A stretch of DNA of 64,000 nucleotides from Amaranthus tricolor (taxonomy: Eukaryota > Streptophyta > Magnoliopsida > Caryophyllales > Amaranthaceae): the NCBI RefSeq assembly GCF_026212465.1, contig NC_080058.1, positions 19,487,041 to 19,551,040 on the forward strand. The letters run 5' to 3'. Made by a program: the position numbers and the translations under genes. Positions within the stretch are counted from its first letter, which is position 1. Each line of letters begins with the position of its first letter. The notes under the pieces are model-generated. The model saw only the letters and a program-made list of their open reading frames with translations, was not told the origin of the DNA and ran no database searches. Shown here piece by piece: positions 47,557 to 61,900 of this stretch.

Positions 47557-50500
47557 TTAATTCATATGTATTCCTTCCGTGTGATCTACACGCATATAAC
47601 CAACATCTACATCATCTACATCATCTTGATCCACTGATATTGGATTGATAAAGGGAGGGGAGTCTTCAAAAGCTTCATATTCTTCCTCATCCTCAACATC
47701 ACCTATACCAAGAATGCTTCTTTTTCCCGGTACAACAATAGACCATTTTTTATCAGACGGGTCTACAATGTAGAATACTTGCTTGGCTTGTGTGGCTAGT
47801 ATGAATGGCTCCTCACTATCACGCAAACGAGCTAAGTCTACAAGAGTGAATCCACAAGGGTAGTCATTTTTTATGCATCGTCGATTATTATCTACCCACT
47901 TACATTTGAAAAGACCAATATTGAAAGTAGAGTAGTCAAGCTCCCATAATTCATGTACCCGCCCGTAGTATACCAATTTAGCACCAACCGGCGCTTGATC
48001 CTTCGCACTCGCGTAAAATGTAGATGACGCCAAAATAGAAACCCCACTATTCTGTAGATATGATGACTTCTTGTCTTGACCCTCAGTCCAAAATGTGAAG
48101 CCATTGACATCATAACCCTCATATTTGTTGACATCATCACGAGGACCAAAAGCTAACCACTTAACAATTTCGGATACACCCTTGAGTTCTTCGGATATTA
48201 CTCGATTATGAAACCAATTAATAAACATCTTGTTATGCAACTGCATCAATGCCCTATCCCCTTTAGAAGGATGTTTTGCGCGCAATATATCAAAATGCTC
48301 ACTCAAAAAAGGATGAACTTCCGGAATATGATGCAACACATACAAGTGTGCTTGTAAAAGGCTTTCTCGAGGAGGTGTGACCGATTTGGAGCCAATTGTT
48401 TCTTTTCCCTCAAGCCTTCCTTCATGTCTAGAGGTGGGAAGTCCAATAGGCTTTGCCATGGCCAAATACTCGGCTATAAAGTTACTAATCTCATCGCTCA
48501 CAGTGCCTTGAATCATACTCCCCTCGGGTTGTGCTGGATTCCTCACCTTGTTTTGTAAAACACCCATGTGTCTTTCAAAAGGATAACACCACCTTAAAAA
48601 AACTGGACCTAAAAGTTTGATCTCACGAACGAGATGGACAATAAGATGAACCATTATGTCAAAGAAAGAAGGTGGAAAATACATCTCAAACTTGCATAAA
48701 GTTACAATCACGTCGAGTTGAAGTGCATCAAGTTTAAAGGGATCAAGAACTTTACTACAAATTGTGTTGAAGAACGAACATAGTTCAGTAATAGCATATC
48801 TCACATGTTTTGGCAGTATTCCACGGATTGCAATTGGTAAGAACACTTGCATCATTACATGGCAATCGTGAGATTTCATGCTTCCCAACTTCAGCTCACC
48901 ATTTAGGCTAACAAATCTCTTCATGTTGGATGAGTACCCAGACGGAACCTTAATGCCATACAAACACTCACAAAATGTCCGCTTCTCTGCTTTGGACATT
49001 GTGTAGCAAGCTTGAGGCAAATAAACTTTGTCATTAAGCATCTTCTTCTTATTGTCACCAACTTCATCATCAGCTCTATTTCTTTTCTTACTCACCTTAA
49101 CATGTGCCCACAACTCCGGACGAAGACCCTTACATTCAAACCAATCTCGCACGGCCCTAACATCTTTTGTCTTACCCGGAATGTTCATGAGAGTCCCGAG
49201 TATGGCATCGCATACATTTTTCTCTATATGCATAACGTCAAGACAATGCCTAACCTGTAGATCTCTCCAATATGGAAGCTTCCAAAAGATTGATTCTTTT
49301 TTCCATAATCGGCCTTCACCTCCTTGCACTTGCCCCGTTTTACCAAATACAGTCTCAAGTCCCTTAACCTGTTCATAAACCTCATAACCGGTCAACGGTC
49401 GACGAGCTACACGGTCCTCAACCTCCCCATTGAACAACTTCTTCTTCTTACGATATTGGTGGTCTCGTGGGAGGAACTTTCGATGGTGCATGAATACGTG
49501 TTTGCACTTAGGAATCCACGTGGATTCCATGTCATCGATACATATCGGGCATGCTTTCTTCCCTTTGTTCTTATACCCCGATAAGTTGCCATATGCCGGA
49601 AAATCATTAACGGTGCATAAAAGCATTGCACGCAAGGTGAACTCCTCATTAGCATATGCATCAAACACTGAAACCCCACATCTTTCTCAAATCCTCAACG
49701 AGATGTGCAAGATACACATCTATGTCATTGCCAGGTTGTTTAGGACCCGAGATAAGAAGCGAAAGCATTATGTACTTACGCTTCATACACAACCAAGGTG
49801 GCAAATTATAGATCACTAAAAGTACCGGCCAAGTACTATGTTGAGAACTAAGATTGCCGAACGGGTTCATTCCATCCGTACACAGTCCGAGCCTTAAATT
49901 ATGAACCTCATCCCCAAAAGTCTTATGCAACCTATCAATACTCTTCCACTCCGGAGAATCAGATGGATGTGTGAGCAAGTGACCTTTCTTCACCCTATCT
50001 GCATGCCACCTCAAATTTAACGCATCTTTCTTTATAGAAAACAAGCGCTTGAATCTAGGTATTATTGGAAGATACCACAATACCTTAGCCGGGGGCCCTT
50101 TAGCATCCCGAGCCCCTTTACGCTTGTAGCGCGATAACCCACACCTAGGACACTCTTCTAAGTTCTCGTTTTCATTCCGATACAACATACAATCATTCGG
50201 ACACGCATGAATCTTCTGGTACTCTAAGCCGAAAGGACACATGAGCTTTTTGGCATAATATGTCGACTTTGGAAGTTCATTTCCCTCAGGAAGCAACTCA
50301 CCTAACGCTTCTAATAACATTGTGAAACTAGCGTCACTCCAATTGAACTTTGACTTAATGTTGAAAATTGTCAACACTGCTGTTAGTTTGGTGAACTTTG
50401 TACATCCAGGGTACAAAGGCTTTTGAGAAGCCTCTGTCAACAAGTCAAAAACACGAGGACGTTTTCCTAACTCATCCTCGACTCCCTCCATCATCTCATC

Positions 50501-50872
50501 AACACGATCCACATCCTCATCGACATTCTCTTCATCTGTCTCATACCCATCAACATGATCTACTACATCCTCATTGACATCGGCCACATTATTGACGTCC
50601 GCAACAACACTTTTCTCTTTGTAAACTCCCTCCTCACCATGCCAAACCCAAACATAATATTGAGGCCTAAACCCACGTCGAAGTATGTGCTCCCTAAGGA
50701 TATCAACACTATCTACCTTTGATACATTGCCACAACTAACACATGGGCAATAAAAACCAACTCCCCCCGTCCTAACTTGATGTTCAACCGCAATACTACA
50801 AAATTCTAATACGCCATCAATAAATTCCGACGATTCAATGCTTCCATACATCCAAGAACGATCGTTTGTCAT
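47557..50872 (-). pseudogene. tnpD: Element G TNPD-type CACTA transposase, one 8-nt deletion
   Basis: The start MTNDRSWMYGSIESSEF (ATG 50870-50872) is chosen because conserved sequence begins there. Domains in order: transposase-associated zinc-type domain (CPCVSCGNVSKVDSV), acidic linker, Transposase_21/Tnp2 (LCTDGMNPFGNLSSQHSTWP, CPICIDDMES, CLDVMHIEKNVCDAI), DUF4218 (LPIAIRGILPKHVR...WCYPFERHMG) and DUF4216 (YYGRVHELWELDYSTFNIGL). Likely catalytic acids are the D of TDGMNP, the D of LDVMHIEKN and a downstream E. The frame is open from 50872 to about 49668, then shifts. Compared with element F, eight bases are missing between RKMW and VFDA. After the shift it is open for 703 codons to the stop at 47557. 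There are no introns. Apart from the deletion the transposase looks complete. Confidence 0.93.
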
Positions 50873-51058
50873 CCTAATTAGTGTGATTAATTGATTCAAA
50901 ACAAAATTAATACACAAATTTTAAACATATATACTTATTTCTAATTCTAATAAGTATAACAATTAACAACAAACCATATTTTTAACAAATATCACAAATA
51001 TTTAACAAACTTGAATAATGTAAAACATATATATGTAAAACAGAGACCAAAACTGTTG

Positions 51059-51753
<695 letters not shown>

Positions 51754-51757
<4 letters not shown>

Positions 51758-52739
51758 ATAATGTAAAACATATATATGAAAAACTTGAATAATGCAAATT
51801 AGTAAAATAAATATAATAAATACAACGAAAACAGAGACCAAAATTAATAATTAATATTCTTAAACTAAAGAGTTTTTTTTTTTCTTGCATTATTCTTCAT
51901 GACTGATCTAACCTACGTACACAAATCCTATTCGAAGTCTTTCATCTTCTTCATGACGAAACTGCCCTTTTTTATTTGATATTGCTTTATTGATATATTG
52001 TTTGATTGAGTTTACAACAACAAGAACAACAAGATTATATTCGATTTTTTACAATAAGAATAAGAACCAAGAACAACAACGTAACAAGATTTTAAGTTGA
52101 AGATGAACAGAAACATGGTTTATGAACAGCAACATCAACAACAAAAACAACTTCATCTTCTCAAATGACCACAAGATTTTTTACAAGAACAGCAACAACA
52201 AGAAGATGAACAGAAACATATATTCGATGAACAGCAACAAGAACAGCAACAAAATTCGTTTATGAAAATTCGAAGTTTGATGATGAAATAAAAATAAAAA
52301 TAAAAACAGCAATAAGAACAGCAAAAGTTCAAAATAAAATTAAAAATAAAAACAGCAACAAGAAGCAACAAGGATTTACCTTCAAAACACAAGTTTGATG
52401 ATGTACAGTAGATGAAAAGAAGCAACACGAACAGCAACAAGTTTGTGAAGATGAACAGCAACAAGTTTGTGAAGATGAAGAAGATGAACAACAACACGAA
52501 CACGTACAAATGAAGATGAATAACAGCAAATGAATAAAAGAGCGTTTGTGAAAATGAAGATGAACACAAGAAACGAACACAATATGAAGCGTTTTTGAAG
52601 CGTTTGTGAAGATGTTGAAGAGTAACGAATTGCAAATGAAGATGAAGCGTTTTTTCAATGAAGAACAACTGTATAACGTTAACGTATTTGAGAAGATATG
52701 AGAAATAAAAAGAAATGGCGGGTTTTATTTGTGCAAAGG
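51754..52739 (-). other. Element G 5' leader region, low-complexity
   Basis: Part of the stretch between the 5' terminus and TNPD. From about 52010 to 52640 the plus strand is a low-complexity mix of GAACAGCAACAA and GAAGATGAACA phrases. These produce Ser/Cys/Phe-rich frames on the minus strand that I do not consider genes. It is probably untranslated leader or intron. Confidence 0.6.
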
Positions 52740-52980
52740 TCATTTGCTGCGGTTCATTAGAAAACCGGAGCAATTAATCCAATTTTGCTAGGGTATTTGC
52801 TGCGGTTGTGCATAAACCGCAGCAATAAATGCATGATGCTAGGGTATTTGATGCGGTCCTTAGGAAAACTGCAGCAATTAGAGTATTTTTTTTTTTCCAA
52901 TACGTTTTTCTATTTTTTGCTGCTAATACACAAAAACCGCAGCAAATATTGAGCAGCAAATACATTTTTTTCCACTAGTG
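52740..52980. repeat. Element G terminal inverted repeat and subterminal repeats, 5' end
   Basis: Three or four pairs of TATTTGCTGCGGT and its complement precede the terminal TTTTTTTCCACTAGTG. They mirror the set at 41029-41300, with more substitutions (for example TGATGCGGT). Confidence 0.88.
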
Positions 52981-52983
52981 AAC

Positions 52984-55900
52984 ACTATTTGGATATATTA
53001 TTGTGTTGAAGTGGTTATAATTGAAAATCATTGTCATATTCTAGAACTTACGTGTTTATGTTGTGATTTTATGGATTTTTATGCTTTTTTGGAACTTTCG
53101 CGCATAAAGTAGCTCAAACATGGGTTTTTTTGCACGAAAGTTGGCACACACCACTATTTGGTATATATTATTATCTTGAAGTGGTTAGAATTTAAAATCA
53201 TAGTGATACGCTACAAATTACGTGCTATGTTGCGATTTTAAGAGTTATTAACTGTTTTTGGTAATTTCGCGCATAAAGTGACTCAAACTTGGTTTGGTTT
53301 GCACGAAACTTGGCACAAAACAATATTTTTTATATATTATTGTGTTGAATTTGTTATAATTGAAAATCGTTCTCATATTCTACAAATTACGTGTTAAGAT
53401 ACGATTTTATGGGTTTTAAAGATTTTATGGAACACAACACTATTTGGTATATATTACTATGTCTAAGTGGTTAAAATTTAAAATCATAGTCATATGCTAT
53501 AAATTACGTGCTAATTAAGTTGCAATTTTATGGGTTTTTATGCTTGTTTAGCACTTTCGCGCATAAAATAGCTCAAACTTTGTTTGCTTTGCACGAAACC
53601 TTGCAGACAACACTATTTAGTATATATTATTGTGTTGAAGTGGTTAGAATTAAAAATCATAGTCATATGCTAGAAATTACGTTCTAAGTTGCGATTTTAA
53701 GTGTTTTTGGCAATTTCGCGCATAAAATGATTCAAACTTGGTTTGTTTTGCACGAAACTTGGCACAAAACACTATTTGGTATATATTATTATGTTGAAGT
53801 GCTTAGAATTGAAAATCATAGTCATATGCTATAAATTACGAAGTAATTAATTTGCGATATTATAGCTTTTTAAGCTTTTTTGGCACTTTCCCTCATAAAA
53901 TAGCTCAAAGTTGGTTTGTTTTGCACGAAACTTGGCACACAACACTATTTAGTATGTATTATTGTGTTTTTAAGTAGCGATTTTAAGTGTTTTTAAGTGT
54001 TTTTGGAAATTTCGCGCATAAAGTGTCTCAAACTTGGTGTGTTTTGCACGAAACTTGGCATACAACACTATTAGGTATATATTATTATGTTGAAGTGGTT
54101 AGAATAGAAAATCATAGTCATATGCTAGAAATTACGTATTAAGTGGCGATTTTAAGGGTTTTTAAGCGTTTTTCACACTTTTGCGCATAAAGTAGCTCAT
54201 ACTTGGTTTGTTTTTCACTAAACATGGCACACAACACTATGGTTTTTATGGGTTTTTAAGCTTTTTTGGCACTTCCGCGCATAAAATAACTCAAACCTTA
54301 TTTGTTTTACACCAAACTTGGCACACAACACTATTTAGTATATATTATTGTGTTGATGTCGTTAGAATTGAAAATCTTAGTCATATTCTAGAAATTACGT
54401 GCTAAGTTGCGATTTTAAAGGTTTTTAAGTGTTTTTAGCAATTTCGCGCATAAAGTGACTCAAACTTGTTTTTTTTTTGCACAAAACTTGGCACACAACA
54501 CTATTTGGTATATATTATTGTGTTAAAGTGCTAATAATTGAAAATGATTGTCATATTCTAGAAATTACGTGTTAAGTTTCGATTTATGTGTTTTTAAGCT
54601 TTTTCGGCACTTTTGCGCATAAAGTAGCTGAAACATGGTTCGTTTTGCACGAAACTTGGCACACAACACAATTTGGTGTACATTATTATCTTAAATTGTT
54701 AGTATTGAAAATCATATTCATATGCTATAAATTACGTGCTAATTAAGTTGCGATTTTATGGGTTTTACGCTTTTTTGGCACTTTCGCGTATAAAATTGCT
54801 CAAACTTGGTTTGTTTTGTACGAAACTTGGCACACAACACTATTTAGTATTTATTATTGTGTTGAAGTGGTTAGCATTGAAAATCATAGTCATATGCTAA
54901 AAATGTCGTGCTAAGTTACGATGTTAAGGGTTTTTAATTGTTTTTGGCTACTTCGCGCAAAAAGTGACACAAACTTGGTTTGATTTGCACGAAACTTGGC
55001 ACACAACACTATTTGGTATATATTATTGTGTTGAAGTGGTTATAATTGAAAATCATTGTCATATTCTACAAATTACGTGTTAAGTTGCGAATTTATATGT
55101 TTTTATGCTTTTTTGGCACTTTCGCGCATAAAGTAGCTCAACCTCTGTTTATTTTGAACGAAACTTGGCACACAACACTATATTGCATATATTATTGTGT
55201 TGAAGTGGATAGAATTTAAAATCATAGTCATATGCTAGAAATTCAGTGTTAAATTGCGATTTTATGGTTTTTTATGCTTTTTTGGCACTTTCGCGCATGA
55301 AGTAGCTCAAACTTGGTTTGTTTTGCACGAAACTAGTTACAGTACACTATTTGGTATATATTATTATGTTGAAGTGGTTAGAATTGAAAATCATAGTCAT
55401 ATGCTATAAATTACGTGCTAATTAAGTTGCAACTTTATGGGTGTTTAAGCTTTTTTGGCACTTTCGCGCATAAAATAGCTCCAACTTGGTTTGTTTTGCA
55501 CGAAACATGGCGCAAAACACTATTTAGTGTATAGTCATACGCTAGAAATTACGTGCTAAGTTGTGATTTTAAGGGTTTTTAAGTGTTTTTGGGAATTTTG
55601 TGCATTACGTCACTCAAACTTGGTTTTTTTTTGCACGAAACTTTGCACACAACACTATGTTGTATATATTTTCATGTTGAAGTGGTTAGAATTGAAAATC
55701 ATTGTCATATGCTATAAATTACGTGCTAATTAAGTTGCGATTTGATGGGTTTTTAAGCTTTTTTAGCACTTTCGCGCATAAAATAGCTCAAACTTGGTTT
55801 GTTTTGCACGAAACTTGGCACACGACACTATTTAGTTTTTATTATTTTGTTGAAGTGGTTAGAATTGAAAATTATCGTCATTTGCTAAAAATTACGTGCT

Positions 55901-58900
55901 AAGTTGCGATTTTTAGGGTTTTTATGTGTTTTTAGAAATTTCATGCATAAAGTGACTCAAACTTGGTTTGTTTTGCACGAAACTTTGCACACAACACTAT
56001 TTGGTATATATTATTGTGTTGAAGTGGTTATAATTGAAAATCATTGTCATAGTCTAGAAATTACGTGTTAAGTTGCGATTTTATGGGTTTTTAAGCTTTT
56101 TTGGCACTTTCGCGCATAAAGTATCTCAAACATGGTTTGTTTTGCACGAAACTTGGCACACAACACTATTTAGTATATATATTATTGTCTTGAAGTGGTT
56201 AGAATTGAAAATCATAGTCATATTCTAGAAAATACGTGCTAAGTTGCGATTTTAAGGGTTATTAAATGTTTTTGGCAATTTCGCGCATAAAGTAGTTCAA
56301 ACTTGGTTTGTTATGCACAAACTTGGCACACAACACTATTTGGTTTATTTTATTTTGTTGAAGTGGTTAGTATTGAAAATCATAGTCATATGCTAGGAAT
56401 TGCGTGCTAAGTTGCGATTTTAAGGGTTTTTAAGCTTTTTTGGCACTTTCGCGCATAAAGTAGCTCAACCTTTGTTTGTTTTGCACGAAACATGGCACAC
56501 AACACTATTTGGTATATATTATTTTGTTAAATTGGATAGAAATGAAAATCATAGTGATATGCTAGAAATTACGTGTTAAGTTGCGATTTGATGGGTTTTT
56601 AAGCTTTTTTGGCACTTTCGCGCATAAAATAGCTCAAACTCGGTTTGTTTCGAAAGAAACTTGGTACACAACACTATTTAGTATTTATTATTGTGTTGAA
56701 GTGGTTAAAATATAAAATCATAGTTATATGCTAAAAATGACGTGCTAAGTTGCGATTTTAAGGGTTTTTAAGTGTTTTTGGCAATTTCGCGCATAAAGTG
56801 ACACAAACTTGGTTTGATTTGCACGAAACTTGGCACACAACACTACTTGGTATATATTATTGTGTTGAAGTGGTTATAATTGAAAATCATTGTCATATTC
56901 TAGAAATTACGTGTTAAATTGCGAATTTATGGGTTTTTATACTTTTTTGGCACTTTCGCGCATAAAGTAGCTCAACCTCTGTTTGTTTTGCACGAAACAT
57001 GGCACACAACACTATTTAGTGTATATTATTGTTTTTCAAGTGGTTAGAATTCAAAATCATAGTCATATGCTAGAAATTACGTGCTAAGTTGCGATTTTAA
57101 GGGTTTTGAAGTGTTTTTCGCAATTTCGCGCATAAAGTGACTCAAACTTGGTTTGTTTTGCACGAAACTTTGCACAAAACACTATTTGATATATATTTTT
57201 ATGTTGAAGTGGTTAGAATTGTAAATCATAGTCATATGCTATAAATTACGTGCTAATTAAGTTGCGATTTTATGGGTTTTTATGCTTTTTTTGTACTTTC
57301 GTGCATAAAATAGCTAAAACTTGGTTTGTTTCGCACGAAACTTGGCACACAACACAATTTAGTTATTGTTATTGTGTTGAAGTGGTTAGAATTGAAAAGC
57401 ATAGTCATTTGCTAAAAAATACGTGCTACGTTGCGATTTTCAGGGTTTTTAAGTGTTTTTGGCAATTTCGTGCATAAAGTGAGTCAAACTTGGTTTGTTT
57501 TGCACGAAACTTGGCACACAACATTATTTGGTGTATATTATTATGTTGAAGTGGTTAGAATTAAAAATCATAGTCATATGCTATAAATTACGTGCTAGTT
57601 AAGTTGCAACTTTATGGGTTTTTAAGCTTTTTTGGCACTTTCGCGCATAAAATAGCTCCAACTAGGTTTGTTTTGCACGAAACATGGCACACAACACTAT
57701 TTAGTGTATATTATTGTTTTGAAGTGGTTAGAATTCAAAATCATAGTCATATGCTAGAAATTACGTGCTAAGTTGCGATTTTAAGGGTTTTTAAGCGTTT
57801 TTCGCAATTTCGCGCATAAAATGACTCAAACTTGGTTTGTTTTGCACGAAACTTTGCACACAACACTATTTGGTATGTATTTTTATGTTGGAGTGGTTAG
57901 AATTGAAAATCATAGTCATATGCTATAAATTACATGCCAATTAAGTTGCGATTTTATGGGTTTTTAAGCTTTTTTGGCACTTTTGCGCATAAAATAGCTC
58001 AAACTTGGTTTGTTTCGCACGAAACTTGGCACACAACACTTTCTAGTTTTTGTTATTGTGATAAAGTGGTTAGAATTGAAAATCATAGTCATTTGCTAAA
58101 AATTACGTGCTAAGTTGCGATTTTCAGGGTTTTAAAGTGTTTTTGGCAATTTCGCGCATAAAGTGACTCAAACTTGGTTTGTTTTGCACGAAACTTGGCA
58201 CACAACACTATTTTGTATATATTATTGTGTTGAAGTGGTTATAATTTAAAATCATTGTCCTATTCTAGAAATTACGTGTTAAGTCTCAATTTTATGGGTT
58301 TTTAAGCTTTTTTGGCACTTTCGCGCGTAAAGTAGCTCAAACATGGTTTGTTTGGCACGAAACTTGGAACACAAAACTATTTAGTATATATTATTGTGTT
58401 AAAGTGGTTAGAATTGATAATCATAGTCATATGCTAGAAAATACGTGCTAAGTTACGATTTTAAGGGTTATTAAATGTTTTTGGCAATTTCGCGCATAAA
58501 GTAGTTCAAACTTGGTTTGTGTTGCACAAACTTGGAACACAACACTATTTAGTTTATTTTATTTTGTTGAAGTGGTTAGAATTGAAAATCATAGTCATAT
58601 ACTAGCAATTGCGTGCTAATTTGCAATTTTAAGGGTTTTTAAGTGTTTTTGGCAATTTCGCGCATAAAGTGACTCAAACTTGGTTTTATTTGCATGAAAA
58701 TTGGCACACAACACTACTTGGTATATATTATTTTGTTGAAGTGGATAGAAATGAAAATTATAGTGATATGCTAGAAATTACGTGTTAAGTTGCGATTTTT
58801 ATGGGCTTTAAAACTTTTTTTCGCACTTTCGCGAATAAAATAGCTCAAACTTGGTTTGTTGCGCAAGAAACTTGGCATACAACACTATTTAGTATTTATT

Positions 58901-61900
58901 ATTGTGCTGAAGTTGTTTGAATTGAAAATCATAGTCATATGCTAAAAATGACGTGCTAAGTTGCGATTTTAAGGGTTTTTAAGTGTTTTGGCAATTTCGC
59001 GCATAATGTGACTTAAACTTGGTTTGATTTGCACGAAACTTGGCATACAACACTACTTGGTATATATTATTGTTTTGAAGTGGTTATAATTGAAAATCAT
59101 TGTCATATTCTAGAAATTACGTGTTAAATTGCGAATTTATGGGTTTTTATGCGTTTTTGGCACTTTCGCGTATAAAGTAGCTCAACCTCTATTTGTTTTG
59201 CACGAAACTTGGCAAACAACACTATTTGGTATATATTATTGTGTTGAAGTGGATATAATCGAAAATCATTGTCATATGCGAGAAATTAAGTGTTAAGTTG
59301 CGATTTTATGGGTTTTTAAGCTTTTTTTGGCACTTTCGCGCATGAAGTAGCTCAAACTTGTTTGTTTTGCACGAAACTAGGCACACAACATTATTTGGTG
59401 TATATTATTATGTTGAAGTGGTTAGAATTGAAAATCATAGTCATATGCTATAAATTACGTGCTAATAAAGTTGCAACTTTATGGGTTTTTAAGCTTTTTT
59501 GGCACTTTCGCGCATAATATAGCTCCAACTAGGTTTGTGTTGCACGAAACATGGCACACAACACTATTTAGTGTATATTATTGTTTTGAAATGGTTAGAA
59601 TTCAAAATTATAGTCATATGCTACAAATTACGTGCTAAGTTGCGATTATAAGTGTTTTTAAGTGTTTTGCGCAATTTCGCGCATAAAGTGACTCAAACTT
59701 GGTTTGTTTTGCACGAAACTTTGCACTCAACACTATTTGGTATATATTTTAATGTTGAAGTGGTTAGAATTGAAAATCATAGTCATATGCTATAAATTAC
59801 ATGCTAATTAAGTTGCGATTTTATGGGTTTTTAAGCTTTTTTGGCACTTTCGCGCATAAAATAGCTCAAACTTGGTTTGTTTCGCACGAAACTTGGCACA
59901 CAACATTATTTAGTTTTTGTTATTGTGTAGAAGTGGTTAGAATTGAAAATAATATTCATTTGCTAAAAATTACGTGCTAAATTGCGATTTTCAGGGTTTT
60001 TAAGTGTTTTTGCCAATTTCGCGCATAATGTGACATAAACATGGTTTGATTTGCACGAAACTTGGCACACAACACTACTTGGTATATATTATTGTTTCGA
60101 AGTGGTTATAATTGAAAATCATTGTCATATTCTAGAAATTACGTGTTAAATTGCGAATTTATGGGTTTTTATGCGTTTTGAGCACTTTCGCGCATAAAGT
60201 AGCTCAACCTCTGTTTGTTTTGCACGAAACTTGGCACACAACACTATTTGGTATATATTATTGTGTTGAAGTGGATAGAATCGAAAATAATTGTCATATG
60301 CTAGAAATTAAGTGTTAAGTTGCGATTTTATGGGTTTTTAAGCATTTTTGGCACTTTCGCGCATGAAGTAGCTCAAACTTGGTTTGTTTTGCACGAAACT
60401 AGGCACACAACATTATTTGGAGTATATTATTATGTTGAAGTGGTTAGAATTGAAAATCATAGTCATATGCTATAAATTACGTGCTAATTAAGTTGCAACT
60501 TTATGGGTTTTTAAGCTTTTTTGCCACTTTCGCGCATAAAATAGCTCCAATTAGGTTTGTTTTGCACGAAACATGGCACGCAACACTATTTAGTGTATAT
60601 TATTGTTTTGAAGTGGTTAGAATTCAAAATCATAGTCATATGCTAGAAATTACGTGCTAAGTTGCGATTTTATGGGTTTTTAAGTGTTTTTCGCAATTTC
60701 GCGCATAAAGTGACTCAAACTTGGTTTGTTTTGCACGAAACTTTGCACACAACACTATTTTGTATATATTTTTATGTTGAAGTGGTTAGAATTGAAAATC
60801 ATAGTCATATGCTATAAATTACATGCTAATTAAGTTGCGATTTTATGGGTTTTTTAAGCTCTTTTGGCACTTTCGCGCATAAAATAGCTCAAACTTGGCT
60901 TGTTTCGCACAAAACTTGGCACACAACACTATTTAGTTTTTGCTATTGTGTTGAAGTGGTTAGAATTGAAAATCATAGTCATTTGCTAAAAATTACGTGC
61001 TAAGTTGCGACTTTCAGGGTTTTTAAGTGTTTTTGCCAATTTCGCGCATAAAGTGACTCAAACTTGGTTTGTTTTGCACGAAACTTGGCACACAACACTA
61101 TTTGGTATATATTATTGTGTTGAAGTGGTTATAATTTAAAATCGTTGTCATATTCTTTAAATTACGTGTTAAGTGTCGATTTTATAGGTTTTTAAGCTTT
61201 TTTGGCACTTTCGCGCATAAAGTAGCTCAAACATGGTTTGTTTGGCACGAAACTTGGAACACAACACTATTTAGTATATATTATTGTGTTGAAGTGGTTA
61301 GAATTGATAATCATAGTCATATGCTAGAAAATACGTGCTAAGTTGTGATTTTAAGGGTTATTAAATGTTTTTGGCAATTTCGCGCATAAAGTAGTTCAAA
61401 CTTGGTTTGTTTTGCACAAACTAGGCACACAACACTATTTTGGTTTATTTTATTTTTTTGAAGTAATTATAATTGAAAATCATAGTCATATGCTAGCAAT
61501 TGCGTGCTATGTTTCGATTTTAAGGGTTTTTAAGCTTTTTTGGCACTTTCGCGCATAAAGTTTGTTTTGCACGAAACATGGCACACAACACTATTTGGTA
61601 TATATATTATTTTGTTGAAGTGGATAGAAATGAAAATCATAGTGATATGCTAGAAATTACGTGTTAAGTTGCGATTTTATGGGCTTTAAAGCTTTTTTTG
61701 GCACTTTCGCGAATAAAATAGTTCAAACTTGGTTTGTTTCGCAAGAAACTTGGCATACAACACTATTTAGTATTTATTATTGTGTTGAAGTTGTTTGTAT
61801 TGAAAATCATAATCATATGCTAAAAATAACGTGCTAAGTTACGATTTTAAGGGTTTTTAAGTGTTTTTGGCAATTTCGCGCATAATGTGACTTAAACTTA

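Noticed and set aside
52153..52773. 206-residue minus-strand frame rich in Ser, Cys and Phe
   Set aside because: It arises from a low-complexity GAACAGCAACAA tract and runs into the subterminal repeats of element G; no domain is seen.
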